Source: JBDSKH01 sp035495435 (GTDB lineage: Bacteria; Actinomycetota; Actinomycetes; Actinomycetales; Microbacteriaceae). Taken from it: 64,000 bases of DNA. Both the position numbers and the translations under genes were made by a program. The stretch lies in NCBI GenBank assembly GCA_035495435.1, contig DATJFV010000068.1, positions 1-64,000 of the forward strand. The letters are read 5' to 3'. Of this stretch, positions 61,894 to 64,000 are shown one piece after another. The notes beneath the pieces were generated by a model that did not search any database, was not told the DNA's origin, and saw only the letters and a program-made list of their open reading frames with translations. Position 1 is the stretch's first letter. Each line of letters begins with the position of its first letter.

Positions 61894-62717
61894 CCGTGGC
61901 GCAAGCGCAGGCGAGGGTCGGGGTCTCCGGCTGGGTGTACCCGCCCTGGCGCGGCGTGTTCTACCCGACGGGCCTGCGCCAGGCCGACGAACTGGCCTAC
62001 GCGTCCAGCCACCTCACCTCCATCGAGGTCAACGGCTCGTTCTACTCTCTGCAACGACCGGCGAGCTGGATGCGCTGGCGCGACGCCACCCCGCCCGACT
62101 TCGTGTTCGCGGTGAAAGGACCGCGCTACATCACGCACCTGAAACGCCTGGCCGACATCGACCTGGCGCTCGCGAACTTCCTGGCTTCCGGAGTGCTGGC
62201 GCTCGGGCCCAAGCTCGGACCGCTGCTCTGGCAGCTTCCGCCCAACCTCCGGTACGACCACGATCTGCTCGAAGGGTTCCTCGGGCGGCTTCCGCGCACC
62301 ACCGGCCAGGCGCGTGAACTGGCGCGAGGGCGCGAGGCCCGGATGGACGGAAAGGAGTGGCTCCAGATCGATGAGGACCGGCCGCTGCGGCACGCGCTCG
62401 AGCCGCGTTCGCCGAGCTTCGACGATGAGGCGGTGGCGCAGCAACTGACCCGCCACGGGGTCGCCACGGTGCTCGGCGACAACGAGGGCCGCTGGCCGCG
62501 CCTCGACTGGACCACCGCCGACTTCGCTTACGCCCGCCTGCACGGGGACGAGGTGCTGTACACCAGCGGGTACGACGACGACGCGCTCGACCGGTGGAAC
62601 CGCTGGGCGCGGGCCCACCTCTCTGCCGGGCGCGACGTCTACATCTACTTCGACAACGACGCGAAGGTGCGCGCTCCGATCGACGCGATGGGCCTCATCC
62701 GCAGGTTGCGCAGCTGA
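61890..62717 (+). CDS. DUF72 family protein (YecE-like)
   Basis: 275 residues from GTG 61890, overlapping panB by 4 bp (GTGA); a second GTG two codons later is possible. DUF72 proteins adopt a TIM-barrel fold of unknown activity. Typical motifs: ARVGVSGWVYPPWRGVFYP, IEVNGSFYSL, FVFAVKGPRYITH, LGPLLWQLPPNLRYD, a Glu/Asp region ALEPRSPSF, and YARLHGDEVLYTSGYDD with DVYIYFDNDA near the end. Co-translation with panB is notable, but no functional link is known. Confidence 0.9.
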   Translation: MTVAQAQARVGVSGWVYPPWRGVFYPTGLRQADELAYASSHLTSIEVNGSFYSLQRPASWMRWRDATPPDFVFAVKGPRYITHLKRLADIDLALANFLASGVLALGPKLGPLLWQLPPNLRYDHDLLEGFLGRLPRTTGQARELARGREARMDGKEWLQIDEDRPLRHALEPRSPSFDDEAVAQQLTRHGVATVLGDNEGRWPRLDWTTADFAYARLHGDEVLYTSGYDDDALDRWNRWARAHLSAGRDVYIYFDNDAKVRAPIDAMGLIRRLRS

Positions 62718-62735
62718 CACCGATCACGGCGGGTG

Positions 62736-62897
62736 TCAGTCGTCCTCGGCGTTCCAATCCGCGGCGCGCTCCCGTGCGATCTCGGGCGCGCGCTCAGCCT
62801 CCTCGCGCGAGGCGTAGGGGCCGTCGCGGTCCGATCCGAGGGACTGCGGCCCCTCCTCCACCTGCCCGGTCTTGTGGTTGTACCACCATTCGGTCAT
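62736..62897 (-). CDS. Small SPOR-like protein
   Basis: 53 residues from ATG 62897 (MTEWWYNHKTGQVEEG). The pattern WWYNHKTGQVE, then GPYASREEAERAPEIARER, resembles short actinobacterial proteins annotated as SPOR-like: a substrate-type sequence followed by a 'shared turn plus helix'. It is highly charged, with no signal or membrane segment. It sits between DUF72 and map on the opposite strand. Confidence 0.7.
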   Translation of the reverse strand: MTEWWYNHKTGQVEEGPQSLGSDRDGPYASREEAERAPEIARERAADWNAEDD

Positions 62898-62920
62898 GCC
62901 TCCAGCGTAGGCGCGCAACG

Positions 62921-62926
62921 TAGGCT
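62921..62926 (+). promoter_or_regulatory. Leaderless -10 element of map
   Basis: TAGGCT ends 6 nt before ATG 62933. Confidence 0.4.
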
Positions 62927-62932
62927 TCGACC

Positions 62933-63799
62933 ATGCCTCGCGATGCGTCCGGACATCTCACAGCCGGCGTCGTGTCTCCCGAGCGCGGGGTGCCGCGCAG
63001 CATCGCGCGCCCCGAGTACGTCGGTCGCCGCGAGCCGCGCGATCCCGGCCACGGCGACATCTACACCGCCGAGGAGATCGCCCGGATCCGAGAGAGCGGC
63101 AGGATCGCCGCCGGCGCCGTCGAGGCCGCCGGCGCCGCCATCCGGCCCGGCATCACCACCGACGAGCTCGATGCGATCGCGCACCGGTACCTCATCGACA
63201 ACGGCGCCTATCCGTCGAGCCTCGGCTATCGCGGCTATCCGAAGTCGTCCTGCACCTCGGTCAACGAGGTGATCTGCCACGGCATCCCCGATGACACCCG
63301 CCTCGTCGACGGAGACATCATCAACATCGACGTCACCGCCTACAAAGACGGCATGCACGGCGATCTCGACAAGACGTTCGCCGTCGGCACGGTCTCACCC
63401 GACGCGGCCGCACTCATCGAACGCACCCAGGAGGCGCTGCAGCGCGGCATCCGTGCGGTCGCGCCCGGTCGTCCGGTCAACGTGATCGGCCGCGCCATCG
63501 AAAGCTACGCCAAGCGCTTCGGGTACGGCGTGGTCCGCGACTACACCGGCCACGGCGTGGGGGCGATGTTCCACTCCGACCTCGTGATTCCGCATTACGA
63601 CGCCGCCCCCGCATACGACCGCCCCCTCGAGGTCGGCATGGTGTTCACCATCGAGCCGATGCTCACCCTCGGGGGCACCGACTGGGAGATCTGGAACGAC
63701 GACTGGACCGTCGTCACCCGAGACCGCAGCCTCACCGCCCAGTTCGAGCACACCATCGTCGTGACCGAGCGCGGCGCAGAAGTACTCACGCTGCCGTGA
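62933..63799 (+). CDS. map: Methionine aminopeptidase, type I
   Basis: 288 residues, including an N-terminal extension of about 40 residues (up to PGHGDIYTAEEIARIRES) as in actinobacterial MapB. It removes the initiator Met from nascent proteins. The five metal ligands are in INIDVTAYKDGMHGDLDKTF (two Asp), RDYTGHGVGAMFHSD (His), FTIEPMLTL (Glu) and AQFEHTIVV (Glu); the substrate-side His is in VICHGIP. The extension carries a proline-rich segment that may contact the ribosome. It is followed by ppgK. Confidence 0.96.
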   Translation: MPRDASGHLTAGVVSPERGVPRSIARPEYVGRREPRDPGHGDIYTAEEIARIRESGRIAAGAVEAAGAAIRPGITTDELDAIAHRYLIDNGAYPSSLGYRGYPKSSCTSVNEVICHGIPDDTRLVDGDIINIDVTAYKDGMHGDLDKTFAVGTVSPDAAALIERTQEALQRGIRAVAPGRPVNVIGRAIESYAKRFGYGVVRDYTGHGVGAMFHSDLVIPHYDAAPAYDRPLEVGMVFTIEPMLTLGGTDWEIWNDDWTVVTRDRSLTAQFEHTIVVTERGAEVLTLP

Positions 63800-63813
63800 G
63801 CCAGGATGGAGAC

Positions 63814-64000
63814 ATGACCCACGCGATCGGCATCGACATCGGCGGAACCGGCATCAAAGGGGCCGTGGTGGATGTGGAGACCGGGGAGCTGGTCGGCGAA
63901 CGGGTCAAGGTCGCCACCCCGGAGGGCGGCGAACCGGACGACATCGTCGCCGCCGTGGTTGCGATGATCGACGGCTTCGGAGCCGCCGCCGACGGACTCC
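63814..64000 (+). CDS. ppgK: Polyphosphate glucokinase (ROK family), N-terminal part
   Basis: About 62 residues before the window ends, starting at ATG 63814 with ATGGAG upstream. The ROK phosphate-binding motif GIDIGGTGIKGAVVD is intact, followed by ETGELVGERVKVATPEGGEPDDI, which closely resembles PpgK. That enzyme phosphorylates glucose with polyphosphate or ATP. The 3' part lies outside, so an ordinary ROK kinase cannot be excluded. It probably shares a transcript with map (14-bp gap). Confidence 0.8.
   Translation, partial: MTHAIGIDIGGTGIKGAVVDVETGELVGERVKVATPEGGEPDDIVAAVVAMIDGFGAAADGL

Overview
The window is 64 kb of high-GC chromosome from an actinobacterium, most likely Microbacterium or a close Microbacteriaceae relative. 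Evidence: GC-rich coding on both strands, many GTG starts, actinobacterial families (DUF3000, DUF3093, DUF3159, DUF3710, DUF4191, DUF4193, DUF7455, SepH), and a mycobacteria-like order pepA, lpd/sucB, lipB-lipA-DUF4191-RDD-glnA1, glnE-glnA2, panB, map. The genus is inferred from overall resemblance, without a database search. The left edge (1-436) is visibly more AT-rich and abuts the 3' end of tRNA-Val(GAC), so it may be the end of an integrated element. The rest looks like ordinary core chromosome.

Layout. 438-1485: tRNA Val/Cys/Gly cluster and a second tRNA-Val. 1490-4893: amt, an Amt-like paralogue that has lost both pore histidines, and a DUF2071 gene. 4894-11900: nhaB, zapE, a rhodanese-sufE pair, an alpha/beta hydrolase, DUF3000 and a ribonuclease D. 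11964-18398: fatty-acid oxidation operon, MFS exporter, and a MerR/aldo-keto reductase operon. 18443-27424: dxs, an OmpA/BON membrane protein, aconitase, and dut-DUF3710-DUF3159. 27624-35896: sepH, a phosphodiesterase, parC, a polytopic membrane protein and parE. 36099-41590: DUF7455, two incomplete but complementary alanine racemase-like proteins, a degenerate GatD/MurT-like pair, and sigA. 41713-50014: MFS, PAC2, pepA, lpd, sucB and a pseudokinase. 50130-58848: lipoylation genes and the glutamine synthetase cluster. 58923-64000: a SAH-hydrolase-like gene, LacI regulator, panB, DUF72, map and the start of ppgK.

How the genes work together. lpd, sucB, lipB and lipA supply and use lipoate for 2-oxoacid dehydrogenases. 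amt, glnA1, glnE and glnA2 form a nitrogen-assimilation set; a tandem GlnR-type box with exact spacing precedes glnA1 and a single box precedes amt. parC and parE make topoisomerase IV. The most unusual stretch is 36337-40045. One racemase-like protein carries the PLP-binding Lys barrel and the other carries the catalytic Tyr domain, which suggests an obligate heterodimer. Beside them, a GatD-like protein with no cysteine at all overlaps the gene of a MurT-like ligase that lacks the zinc-ribbon cysteines. I propose that this set makes or attaches amino acids for a type-B peptidoglycan, where the D-Glu alpha-carboxyl is cross-linked rather than amidated.

Regulation. At least twelve genes have a TAnnnT -10 hexamer exactly 6 nt before the start codon, so leaderless transcription appears common. 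A MerR-type 19-bp-spacer promoter, a palindrome on the MFS promoter and a perfect palindrome before aconitase are also visible. No CRISPR array, rRNA operon, insertion sequence or intact prophage was seen.
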